Source of the DNA: Pelagivirga sediminicola
GTDB lineage: Bacteria; Pseudomonadota; Alphaproteobacteria; Rhodobacterales; Rhodobacteraceae
Length of the DNA stretch: 64,000 nt
Assembly (NCBI RefSeq): GCF_003072125.1
Contig: NZ_QCYH01000011.1
Span: forward strand, 1-64,000
Direction of reading: 5' to 3'
A program made the position numbers and the translations under genes. Under the pieces are notes generated by a model. That model saw only the letters and a program-made list of their open reading frames with translations. It was not told the origin of the DNA and did not search any database. This document shows, piece by piece, positions 7,444 through 15,241 of this stretch; the stretch's first letter is position 1, and each line of letters begins with the position of its first letter.

Positions 7444-7936
7444 ATTGGAGTATCAAGGCCCCCTTTTTCGCGCGCTGCACCCCTATCACGCGGCCAGCCC
7501 GCTATCGGGGGAGGGCGCGCGCCGCTATGGCGGGCGGTTCAACGCGCGCGGCACGCCCGCGCTGTATCTGGCGCGGGATTTCGACACGCTGCGCCACGAG
7601 ATCGCGCGCGGCGGCAGCTTTCAGCCCTCGGTCATCGTGGAATATGACGCGCGCATCGCCGGGCTGTTCGATGCGCGGGACGAGGCGGCGCTCGGCCGGT
7701 TCGGGATGACGCGCGGGGCGCTGGCCGATCCGGCGTGGCTGCTGAAGATGCAGCGCGGCGAGGGGGTTCCGACGCAGGATCTGGCCGCGGCGCTGAGCGC
7801 GGCGGGACATTGCGGCATGGCGGTGCCCAGCTATGCGCGGGGCGCGCGTGAGGCGGCGCTGAACGTCGTTTTGTGGCACTGGGGCGAGGGCAGCGCCGCG
7901 CGGCTGCGCGTGATTGACGACGAGGGGCGGCTGTGA
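7424..7936 (+). CDS. RES-domain toxin
   Basis: 170-residue RES-family toxin. Characterised members destroy cellular NAD+ and stop growth. The fold signature is clear: FRALHPYHAASPLSGEGARR, then YGGRFNARGTPALYLA, with conserved Arg and Tyr residues near the N-terminus and a serine in the C-terminal half (VPSYARG). The start is uncertain: ATG 7424 is used here, a GTG at 7403 and a TTG at 7445 are in frame, and all lie at or near the end of the antitoxin gene, so translation is coupled. It forms a type II module with the preceding gene. Confidence 0.87.
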   Translation: MPAFSPELEYQGPLFRALHPYHAASPLSGEGARRYGGRFNARGTPALYLARDFDTLRHEIARGGSFQPSVIVEYDARIAGLFDARDEAALGRFGMTRGALADPAWLLKMQRGEGVPTQDLAAALSAAGHCGMAVPSYARGAREAALNVVLWHWGEGSAARLRVIDDEGRL

Positions 7937-8001
7937 TGCCTTGCGCAAGGGGCGCGGGGCGCGATAGGCGTTGGCGGATCCCGAACCGCGATAGGTGAGA
8001 T

Positions 8002-9003
8002 TTGCCGCAAACCGACATGCCACTGGCGCAGCTTTTGCCGCATCTGGACCGGCTGGCGCAAGATGCGCTGGCGCTGTGGGATCTGCCCGAGGGGGCGATC
8101 GCGCGGCGCATCAACGTGTCCGAGAACACGACTTACCGCGTTGACGCGCCGGGGCGGCGGGCGATCCTGCGGATCCACCGGGCGGGATATCACAGCCGCG
8201 CGGCCATTACCTCCGAGCTGGACTGGATCGCCGCGCTGGACCGCGACCGCGCGATTGCCGTGCCGGGGATGCATCCGGGGCGCGACGGGCAGTTGATCCA
8301 GAGCGCGCGCATTGCGGGGCAGGGGCCCCGGCGGCGGATGGTGCTGTTCGATTTCGTGCCGGGACGGCACCCCGAGGAGGGCGGCGATCTGGCGCCGGGG
8401 TTCGAGCAGTTGGGCGCAATTGCCGCGCGCTGTCACATCCATGCGCGCGGGTGGCGGCGCCCGGCCGGGTTTGAGCGACCCGCCTGGGATCTGGAGGCCG
8501 TCTTCGGGCCAGCTGCGCCTTGGGGGGACTGGCGCGCGGCGCCGCATGTGACGCCGGGCATTCGGGATCTGCTGGAAGAGGTGCAGGAGCGGCTGGAGGC
8601 GCGGCTGGCGCGGTTCGGCCGGGGGGCAGGGCGCTATGGGCTGATCCATTCGGATATGCGGCTGGCCAATGTGCTGATCGGGCCGGAGGGTCCGCGGCTG
8701 ATAGATTTCGACGATTGCGGCTTTGGCTGGTTTTTGTATGATTTTGCCGCCGCCGTCAGCTTTGTCGAGGATGATCCGCGCCTGCCCGCGCTCAAGGCCG
8801 CATGGCTGCGCGGATACGAGCGGATCTGCCCGCTGGCGCCGGAGGACAAGGCCGAGATGGACAGTTTCATCATGCTGCGGCGCATGGCGCTGCTGGCGTG
8901 GATCGGCAGCCGCAGGGACGCGCCCGAGCCGCAGTCGCTGGCCCCGCATTTCGCCCGCGGCACCGAAGGTCTGGCGCGCAGGTGGCTGGGCGGGGGGCTG
9001 TAG
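8002..9003 (+). CDS. APH-family small-molecule kinase (phosphotransferase)
   Basis: Protein of 333 residues (328 if the ATG at 8017 is used) with the aminoglycoside/choline/homoserine kinase fold. The catalytic loop is HSDMRLANVL near residue 218, and the metal-binding DFDDCGFG follows about 18 residues later. The TTG at 8002 has AGGTGA close upstream; the ATG at 8017 lacks a ribosome site. The family phosphorylates hydroxyls on small amines or amino alcohols. It lies 84 bases ahead of a TRAP transporter on the same strand, which suggests that the imported compound is its substrate. The actual substrate cannot be read from the sequence. Confidence 0.8.
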   Translation: MPQTDMPLAQLLPHLDRLAQDALALWDLPEGAIARRINVSENTTYRVDAPGRRAILRIHRAGYHSRAAITSELDWIAALDRDRAIAVPGMHPGRDGQLIQSARIAGQGPRRRMVLFDFVPGRHPEEGGDLAPGFEQLGAIAARCHIHARGWRRPAGFERPAWDLEAVFGPAAPWGDWRAAPHVTPGIRDLLEEVQERLEARLARFGRGAGRYGLIHSDMRLANVLIGPEGPRLIDFDDCGFGWFLYDFAAAVSFVEDDPRLPALKAAWLRGYERICPLAPEDKAEMDSFIMLRRMALLAWIGSRRDAPEPQSLAPHFARGTEGLARRWLGGGL

Positions 9004-9087
9004 CGCCACGCGGAACCGGGCGGACCCTTGCATCCGGCAATCCCTTCGCGCCATATGCGCGCATCTTTGTTATTTGGGAGGATCCCG

Positions 9088-10083
9088 ATGAAAACCCTGT
9101 TCAAGGCCGCCGCCGCGCTGGCCGCCCTTGCCGCCCCGCTGCCTGCCCTGGCCGAGATCGAGCCCGTGACCTTGCGCCTTGCGCATGTCGTGAACGAGCA
9201 GGACGCATTTCACGCCGCCGCGACCAAGTTCCGCGATCTGGTGGACGAGCGTTCGGGCGGCGCGATCACGGTCGAGGTTTTCCCCAACGCCACGCTGGGC
9301 GACGAGCGCACGCTGCTGGAGGGGATGCAGATCGGCACCATCGACATGGGGCTGATCACCAACGGGCCGGTGTCCAATTTCCTTGAGGATATGGCGGTGT
9401 TCGAACTGCCGTTCCTCTTCCCGTCGTCCGAGGCCGCCTATGCGGTGCTGGATGGCGAGATCGGGCAGGAGCTGCTGGACCGGCTGTCGGAGGTCAACCT
9501 CAAGGGTCTGGCCTATGCCGAGCGCGGCTTTCGCAACCTGACCAACTCCGAGCGGGCGGTGAACACGCCGGCCGACATGGGCGGGCTGCGCATCCGCGTG
9601 ATGGAAAACCCCGTCTATATCGATACCTTCCGCGAGCTGGGCGCCGATGCCATCCCCATGGCCTGGACCGAGGCGCTGACCGCGATGCAGCAGGGCACCA
9701 TCGACGGGCAGGAAAACCCGGTGAACGTGGTCCATTCCTTCAAGCTGAACGAGACGCAGACCAACATGACGATGACGCGGCACTCCTACGCGCCCGCGAT
9801 TTTCGTCATGGGCCTGCCGGTCTGGAACGGGCTGGGCGAAGAGGCGCAGACGATCCTGGCGGATGCCGCGCAGGAGGCCGCCGAATACGAGCGCGCCCTG
9901 AACGCCAGCCAGCAGGGCGAGCAATTGCAGGCGCTGAGTGATGCGGGCATGACCATCGTCGATGACGCCGACCTGTCGGCCTTTGCCGAGGCGGTCAAGC
10001 CGGTTTACGAGAAATACGGCGCAAAGTTCGGCGATTACCTGCCCCGCATTCAGGAGCAGATCCGCGCGGGCGCGGCGCAGTAA
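9088..10083 (+). CDS. TRAP transporter solute-binding protein (DctP family)
   Basis: 331-residue periplasmic binding protein that delivers an organic acid to the TRAP membrane subunits encoded next. The signal peptide is residues 1-22, cleaved after ALA. DctP family blocks are present: MQIGTIDMGLITNGPVSNF, then LRIRVMENPVY with the arginine that usually salt-bridges the substrate carboxylate, and AMQQGTIDGQENPV. The start at 9088 follows GGGAGGAT, and earlier in-frame ATGs would bury the signal peptide. It is the first gene of dctPQM; the next gene starts at the base after its stop. The ligand class (carboxylate) is family knowledge; the exact ligand is unknown. Confidence 0.92.
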   Translation: MKTLFKAAAALAALAAPLPALAEIEPVTLRLAHVVNEQDAFHAAATKFRDLVDERSGGAITVEVFPNATLGDERTLLEGMQIGTIDMGLITNGPVSNFLEDMAVFELPFLFPSSEAAYAVLDGEIGQELLDRLSEVNLKGLAYAERGFRNLTNSERAVNTPADMGGLRIRVMENPVYIDTFRELGADAIPMAWTEALTAMQQGTIDGQENPVNVVHSFKLNETQTNMTMTRHSYAPAIFVMGLPVWNGLGEEAQTILADAAQEAAEYERALNASQQGEQLQALSDAGMTIVDDADLSAFAEAVKPVYEKYGAKFGDYLPRIQEQIRAGAAQ

Positions 10084-10590
10084 ATGCTGGCGGGCCTTGA
10101 GAGGCTTGACAGCCTTCTGGGCGCGGTCCTGAGGCCCGTCATCTTTGCCGGGATGGCCGCCCTGACGGCGGTCATCACCTTGCAGATCGTCAGCCGCGTG
10201 CTGTTCACCTCGGTGTCCTGGACCGAGGAAGTGGCGCGGTTTCTGCTGATCTGGATCACCTTTCTCGGCGCCGCGCTGGCGTGGCAGGAGGGGCGGCATC
10301 TGGCCGTGGCGCTCTTGCGTGACAGCCTGCCTGACGGGCCGCGCCGGATTGTCACGGGGGCCGCGATCCTTGTCAGCATCGCCTTCATGGTGGCGCTGGC
10401 GGTGATCGGTGTGCGCTATATGAACGTGCAGAGTTTCCAGAAATCCCCGTCGCTGCGCGTGCCGATGAGCTATGTCTATGCGGTCATGCCGATCGCGGCG
10501 GCGTTGATGGCGGCGCTGTCGGTTATCGACCTTGCCCGGCTGATCGCGGGGCAGGGGCCGCGCGGCGGCGATGCGGAAGGCGAGATGTGA
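10084..10590 (+). CDS. TRAP transporter small membrane subunit (DctQ)
   Basis: 168-residue DctQ-type subunit with four predicted membrane helices and the family motif SWTEEVARFLLIWITFLGAA. It bridges the binding protein and the large permease in sodium-driven TRAP uptake. It starts on the base after the dctP stop (TAAATG), so there is no room for a separate promoter, and it ends just before dctM. Confidence 0.92.
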   Translation: MLAGLERLDSLLGAVLRPVIFAGMAALTAVITLQIVSRVLFTSVSWTEEVARFLLIWITFLGAALAWQEGRHLAVALLRDSLPDGPRRIVTGAAILVSIAFMVALAVIGVRYMNVQSFQKSPSLRVPMSYVYAVMPIAAALMAALSVIDLARLIAGQGPRGGDAEGEM

Positions 10591-10591
10591 T

Positions 10592-11839
10592 ATGAGCCTC
10601 GTCCTTGCCGGTCTGTTCATCCTTTTCCTGCTGATGGGATTGCCCATCGCCGTGGTGCTGGGCGCGGCCACGATGAGCGCGCTGAACCTGTCGGGCGTGC
10701 CGCTGATGGTGGTGCCGCAGCAGATGTTTTCCGGCATCAACAGCTTTGCGCTGGTCGCTGTTCCGATGTTCGTGCTGGCAGGCGACGTGATGGCGCAGGG
10801 CGAGATTTCCAAGCGGCTGGTGGCCTTTGCCGATGCGATGTTCGGCTTCATCAAGGGCGGGCTCAGCATCGTGTCGGTGCTGGCGGGCATGTTCTTTGCC
10901 GCGATTTCCGGATCGGGCGCGGCGACCACGGCGGCGGTCGGCGCCAGCCTTGTGCCGGAGCTGAAGCGCAAGGGGTATGATCCTGCCGCCGCTGCGTCTT
11001 TGATCGCGGCATCAGGGACGATTGGCGTGGTGATTCCGCCCTCGGTCCCGATGATCATCTATGCGGTGATCGCGCAGGAATCCGTGTCGAAGCTGTTCCT
11101 GAACGGGTTCATCCCGGGCGTTGCCATGGGCGTCGGCCTGATCATCGTGGCGCTGATCCAGGGGCACCGGCGCGCCTATCCGCGCGGCACGCCGTTCAAC
11201 CTGTCCACCATCGGGCGCACATTGCTGTCGGCGATGTGGGGGCTGTTCGCGCCGCTGATCATCCTTGGCGGCATCTTTTCGGGCATCTTCACCCCGTCCG
11301 AGGCCGCCGTCGTCGCGGTGAATTACGCGATCCTCGTGTCGCTGTTCATCTACCGCGACCTGACGATGGGCCAGCTTTACCGCATCGTGGTGCGCGCGGG
11401 CGTGACCACGGCAGTGATCATGTTCGTGATCTCGGCCTCCTCGGTGCTGAGCTGGGCCTTGTCGAGCTGGCAGGTGCCGGGCGCCATTGCCGATTTCGCG
11501 CTGGCGCTGACCGGCAATCTCTACATGCTGCTGCTGATCATCATGCTGATCATCCTCGTCACCGGCGTCTTTCTGGAGACGGCCTCGGCCCTCGTGATCC
11601 TGACGCCGATGCTGCTTCCGCTGGCGCTGCAGCTGGGGCTGGGGACGGTGCATTTCGGCATCATCATCGTCGTGGGGCTTGCCATCGGGATGGTGACGCC
11701 GCCGGTTGCGATCAACCTTTTCGTCGCCTCCACCACGGCGGGCCTGCCGATCGAGAAGATCACGCGCGCCGTGCTGCCCTATCTTGGCATCCTGATCGTC
11801 GTCTACCTAATCATCGGATTTGGCCCGCTGATGTGGTGA
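10592..11839 (+). CDS. TRAP transporter large permease (DctM)
   Basis: 415-residue DctM-type permease, the ion-coupled transport channel of the TRAP system, with about 12 hydrophobic segments. Family motifs include AISGSGAATTAAVGASLVPE, GTIGVVIPPSVPMIIYAV and IVVGLAIGMVTPPVAINLFV. The ATG at 10592 follows the dctQ stop closely and gives the usual DctM N-terminus. An ATG at 10571 would add seven unrelated residues. The gene ends 4 bases before the convergent proV stop, so the two transcripts probably interfere or share a terminator not visible here. Confidence 0.93.
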   Translation: MSLVLAGLFILFLLMGLPIAVVLGAATMSALNLSGVPLMVVPQQMFSGINSFALVAVPMFVLAGDVMAQGEISKRLVAFADAMFGFIKGGLSIVSVLAGMFFAAISGSGAATTAAVGASLVPELKRKGYDPAAAASLIAASGTIGVVIPPSVPMIIYAVIAQESVSKLFLNGFIPGVAMGVGLIIVALIQGHRRAYPRGTPFNLSTIGRTLLSAMWGLFAPLIILGGIFSGIFTPSEAAVVAVNYAILVSLFIYRDLTMGQLYRIVVRAGVTTAVIMFVISASSVLSWALSSWQVPGAIADFALALTGNLYMLLLIIMLIILVTGVFLETASALVILTPMLLPLALQLGLGTVHFGIIIVVGLAIGMVTPPVAINLFVASTTAGLPIEKITRAVLPYLGILIVVYLIIGFGPLMW

Positions 11840-11843
11840 GGCA

Positions 11844-12914
11844 TCATGCCTCGGCGCGGGCCAGTGCCGCGCCCTCGGCGCCGCCCGACGGGACCAGCGC
11901 GCGCACCAGCGCGCGCATGTGCAGAACGCCCACCTGTCGGCCGTCCTGCATCACGCGGTAGCGCAGCGTCGTGTCGCCGCCCGATTCCGCGATCACCGAT
12001 TCCAGCGTGGCGTCATGGTCCACCTCGCCCGCGACTTCGCCGGGATCCTCGGTGGTTTCCTCCATCACCGAGCGCACGCGCAGCACGCGGGCGCGATTGA
12101 TGTCGGCGACGAAATCCTCGATGTAGGGATCGTTGGGATTGAGCAAGATCTCCTGCGGCTCGCCCTGCTGGACGATGAAGCCGTCCTTGAGGATCACCAG
12201 ATGATCGGCCAGCTTCAGCGCCTCGTCCAGATCGTGGGTGATGAACACCACGGTCTTTTGCAGCTCGCCCTGCAGGTCGATCAGCAGGTTCTGCATGTCC
12301 GTGCGGATCAGCGGATCGAGCGCCGAGAATGCCTCGTCCATCAGCATGATGTCGGAATTCGAGGTCAGCGCGCGGGCAATGCCCACCCGCTGCTGCATCC
12401 CGCCCGACAGCTGCGCGGGATACTGGTTGCCCTGACCCTCCAGCCCGACACGGTCGAGCCATTTGGTGGCCTCGTCCGCATATTGGCGCTTGCTCTTGCC
12501 ATCGACGGCAGGGGCCATGCCGGCGTTTTCCAGAACCGTCCGGTGCGGCAAAAGCGCGAATTTCTGGAACACCATCGACATCCGGTGCTGGCGCAGATCG
12601 CGCAGCGCCTTGTCGCCATAGTCCAGGATATTGTCGCCATCGACCAGAACCTCGCCCGCCGTCGGCTCGATCAGGCGGTTGAGGTGGCGGATCAGGGTCG
12701 ATTTGCCCGAGCCAGACAGGCCCATGATGACCGTGGTCTTGCCGCGCGGCATGTCCACGTTGATGTCATTGAGGCCCAGCACATGGTTCGTCTCGGCCAG
12801 AAGCTCGGTCTTGCCCATGCCGTCCTTGACGCGCTGCAGGGCGGTCTGCGGGTCGTCGCCGAAGATCTTGTAAAGGCCGCGGACCGAGATCTTGGGTGCG
12901 TTGTCATCTGTCAT
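11844..12914 (-). CDS. proV: Glycine betaine/proline ABC transporter ATPase (ProV)
   Basis: 356-residue ATPase of a ProU/OpuA-type quaternary-amine importer. Walker A is GLSGSGKST near residue 67, the signature LSGGMQQRVGIARAL near 167 and Walker B IMLMDEAFSALDP near 189. The N-terminal extension before Walker A is typical of ProV. The C-terminus (from about residue 275) has one recognisable CBS-like stretch, shorter than the roughly 400-residue E. coli protein. It is the last gene of proXWV, 12 bases after proW. Confidence 0.93.
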   Translation of the reverse strand: MTDDNAPKISVRGLYKIFGDDPQTALQRVKDGMGKTELLAETNHVLGLNDINVDMPRGKTTVIMGLSGSGKSTLIRHLNRLIEPTAGEVLVDGDNILDYGDKALRDLRQHRMSMVFQKFALLPHRTVLENAGMAPAVDGKSKRQYADEATKWLDRVGLEGQGNQYPAQLSGGMQQRVGIARALTSNSDIMLMDEAFSALDPLIRTDMQNLLIDLQGELQKTVVFITHDLDEALKLADHLVILKDGFIVQQGEPQEILLNPNDPYIEDFVADINRARVLRVRSVMEETTEDPGEVAGEVDHDATLESVIAESGGDTTLRYRVMQDGRQVGVLHMRALVRALVPSGGAEGAALARAEA

Positions 12915-12926
12915 GTCCGGTCCCCC

Positions 12927-13955
12927 TTATTGCGGCTGCTGCGCGTTGATGCGCGCCAGCGCGGCCTTGGTCACGCGGTCGAGGATGATCGCCAGAAGGA
13001 CGATCCCCAGACCCGACAGAAGGCCGACGCCCAGTTCCAGATTGCGGATGCCGCGCAGCACCAGAACGCCAAGGCCCGGCGCCGATACGAGCGACGCGAT
13101 CACGACCATTGCAAGGCTCATCATGATCGTCTGGTTCACGCCCGCCATGATGTTGGGCAGCGCCAGCGGGATCTGCACGCCATAGAGCTTTTGCCGCTTG
13201 GTCATGCCGAAGGCGTCCGCCGCCTCGATCACGTCCTTGTCGACAAGGCGGATGCCCAGATCGGTCAGGCGCACGACCGGAACGATGGCGTAAAGGATGA
13301 TGGCGATGCCGTAGAGCTTTGGCTCGGTCACGGAAAACAGGAAGATCAGCGGGATCAGGTAGACGAAGGGCGGCAGCGTTTGCAGCATGTCCAGAATGGG
13401 GATCATCACCCGCTGCACCCGGTCGCTGCGCGACATGGCGATGCCTATGGGCACGCCCAAGAGGACGCATATGATCGCGCAGACGAAGATGATCGCGAGC
13501 GTCTGCATGGTGTAGTCATAGTAATCCACGAAGGCGAGGAAACAGAACGCAGCCGCCACCAGACCGACCAGCTTGAACGAGCGGCCGACCAGATAGACGA
13601 TCAGCATCAGCGCCGGGATCATGATCCACCACGGCACCGCCTGCATGACCCACAGCGCATTGCTGAGCGCCCAGCTGAGCGGTTGGGTCAGCGGATCGAC
13701 GACGACCTTGAGACTGTCCTTGATGCCCAGAAACCCCTGCTCCAGCCCCAGCGTCAATTCGCGCGACTGGGGGATGGTGTTGCAGGCCTCGTGCAGCGCA
13801 TCGAGCGACGGAAAGGGCGTGTCCCATGCCGAAACGGTCGCCTCCTCGCCCGAGGTTTCGCCCAGAAGGTCGGCCATCGAGGTCAGTCCGCCCTGCTCCT
13901 CGCCGCACCAGCCGCGCAGGCCGAGGCTGTCAAAAACAAAATCGTAGGTTGCCAT
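12927..13955 (-). CDS. proW: Glycine betaine/proline ABC transporter permease (ProW)
   Basis: 342-residue permease with a long hydrophilic N-terminus of about 100 residues followed by at least six membrane helices. The BPD-transporter loop reads EAADAFGMTKRQKLYGVQIP near residue 250. The ATG at 13955 is chosen for its AAGGAT ribosome site; an ATG 11 codons upstream is less likely. It stands between proX, from which it is separated by 190 bases holding two hairpins, and proV. Confidence 0.92.
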   Translation of the reverse strand: MATYDFVFDSLGLRGWCGEEQGGLTSMADLLGETSGEEATVSAWDTPFPSLDALHEACNTIPQSRELTLGLEQGFLGIKDSLKVVVDPLTQPLSWALSNALWVMQAVPWWIMIPALMLIVYLVGRSFKLVGLVAAAFCFLAFVDYYDYTMQTLAIIFVCAIICVLLGVPIGIAMSRSDRVQRVMIPILDMLQTLPPFVYLIPLIFLFSVTEPKLYGIAIILYAIVPVVRLTDLGIRLVDKDVIEAADAFGMTKRQKLYGVQIPLALPNIMAGVNQTIMMSLAMVVIASLVSAPGLGVLVLRGIRNLELGVGLLSGLGIVLLAIILDRVTKAALARINAQQPQ

Positions 13956-14012
13956 GAGATCCTTTCCGGGCGGCGGGGCGCCCATCATTCGGGTCCGGGA
14001 CGCGGCGCGTCC

Positions 14013-14042
14013 GTGCAGATGTTGCCGGTGCAGATGTTGCCG
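14013..14042. repeat. Tandem 15-bp duplication upstream of proW
   Basis: GTGCAGATGTTGCCG occurs twice head to tail (14013-14027 and 14028-14042) in the proX-proW gap. It looks like a recent slippage duplication. No function is visible. Confidence 0.6.
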
Positions 14043-14048
14043 GTGATC

Positions 14049-14083
14049 ACGAAAGCGTTTCGCGGGATACGAAACGCTTTCGT
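14049..14083 (-). promoter_or_regulatory. Intercistronic 14-bp hairpin between proX and proW
   Basis: ACGAAAGCGTTTCG (14049-14062) and its exact inverse (14070-14083) enclose a 7-base loop. There is no U tract, so RNA stabilisation or processing is more likely than termination. It shares the AAAGCGTTTCGC core with the inverted repeat at 2508-2628. Confidence 0.6.
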
Positions 14084-14099
14084 CAGGTCATCGGAGGGC

Positions 14100-14131
14100 A
14101 AAAAGGGGCGCCGCCGTGATGGCGACGCCCC
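14100..14131 (-). terminator. Intrinsic terminator or attenuator just after proX
   Basis: Read on the minus strand, a GC-rich hairpin with an 11-position stem (one mismatch, 5-base loop) is followed by five U residues (A tract 14100-14104). It begins 15 bases after the proX stop and lies inside the proXWV operon. It probably lets only part of transcription reach proWV. Confidence 0.7.
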
Positions 14132-14145
14132 CGGAACCCGTGCGG

Positions 14146-15114
14146 TTACTGCAGCAGCTTGGACAGCTTTTCGGTGGCACTGTCGTTCAGCCAGCCGCTC
14201 CACTCGTCCTTGTTGTTCTGCAGGTAATAGACGGCAGCCTCTTCGGCGGTGGCGTTGTTTTCATCCTGCCATGCCAGAAGGCTGCTCATCGTGTCGGTCT
14301 TGAAGGTGATGTTGGTCATCAGCTGCGTCTCTTCGGGATGCTGTTCGCTGAAATCCTTGGTCACGATGGTCAGGACCGGCGCGGTCGGGAAGGCCGACGG
14401 CTTGGGGTCGGGCGTATTGGCGTTCTGGTTGTTCTCATGCGCCGCTTCGTCGAATTCGCCCAGATCGACGCTGACCATGTCATACTTGCCCAGGGGCGTG
14501 GTGGGCGCCCAGTAGTAGCCGAACCACGGTTCCTTGCTTTCGAAGGCGGAGGCCATCGAGGTTGCCAGCGTCTCGCCCGAGCCGTGGTTGAACACCTCGA
14601 TATCGTTGCCTTCCAGATCGAAGGCGCGCGCCAGGTTGTCGCTGGCGATGCGGCAGCCCCAGCCGTCGGGGCAGTTGTTGAACATGCCGCCGACCAGTTC
14701 GGGATTGGCCAGAACGCCGTCGATGGTCTTCAGCTCGGGGTGCTCCTCGACCAGGTAGGAGGGCAGCCACCAGCCTTCGACGCCGCCGGGATCCAGCACG
14801 CTGGTCAGCTCGACGATCTTGCCGTTCTGCTTGAGCTTGTCATAGACGTCCCCGGCCGAGTTGGGCCACATTTCCGGCACGATGTCCGGCTCGTTGTTTT
14901 CGGACAGCGAGGTGACGGCGGGCGTGGTATCGGACGGCACGACCTTGACGTCGCAGCCATAGCCCTGCTCCAGCAGGAATTTCGAGGTTGCGACCACGAT
15001 CTTGGCGGAGGCCCAGTTCATCTCGGCCATCGACACCTCGCCGCAGTCTTCGGCGGCCATCGCGGCGGCGGGCAGGGTCAGGGCGATTGCGGTTCCCAGC
15101 AGATACTTTTTCAT
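14146..15114 (-). CDS. proX: Glycine betaine/quaternary-amine binding protein (ProX/OpuAC)
   Basis: 322-residue periplasmic binding protein of the ProU-type importer. The signal peptide is residues 1-21 (AMAAED cleavage region). The mature part is rich in tryptophan and tyrosine in the positions that form quaternary-ammonium cages in this family: EMNWAS, EMWPN, GWWLPSY and WFGYYWAP. The ATG at 15114 follows AGGAGAT; earlier in-frame ATGs would hide the signal peptide. Neighbouring genes for a gamma-butyrobetaine dioxygenase-like enzyme suggest betaine, carnitine or butyrobetaine as ligands. Confidence 0.92.
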   Translation of the reverse strand: MKKYLLGTAIALTLPAAAMAAEDCGEVSMAEMNWASAKIVVATSKFLLEQGYGCDVKVVPSDTTPAVTSLSENNEPDIVPEMWPNSAGDVYDKLKQNGKIVELTSVLDPGGVEGWWLPSYLVEEHPELKTIDGVLANPELVGGMFNNCPDGWGCRIASDNLARAFDLEGNDIEVFNHGSGETLATSMASAFESKEPWFGYYWAPTTPLGKYDMVSVDLGEFDEAAHENNQNANTPDPKPSAFPTAPVLTIVTKDFSEQHPEETQLMTNITFKTDTMSSLLAWQDENNATAEEAAVYYLQNNKDEWSGWLNDSATEKLSKLLQ

Positions 15115-15166
15115 GTCGTCATCTCCTCTTTCTTCGGTCAATCCGTAAATCAGGGTGCAACCAAGC

Positions 15167-15200
15167 AAAAACCCGCCGAAGGTTCAACACCTCCGGCGGG
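15167..15200 (-). terminator. Intrinsic terminator after the dioxygenase gene
   Basis: On the minus strand CCCGCCGGAGG, a 7-base loop and CCTTCGGCGGG (one mismatch) are followed by TTTTTGC. It lies 42 bases after the dioxygenase stop and only 52 bases before the proX start, so it may work as an attenuator between the two. Confidence 0.8.
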
Positions 15201-15241
15201 AAAGATTTTCAAATAAAAACGGGAACTTTTCCGATATTCGT

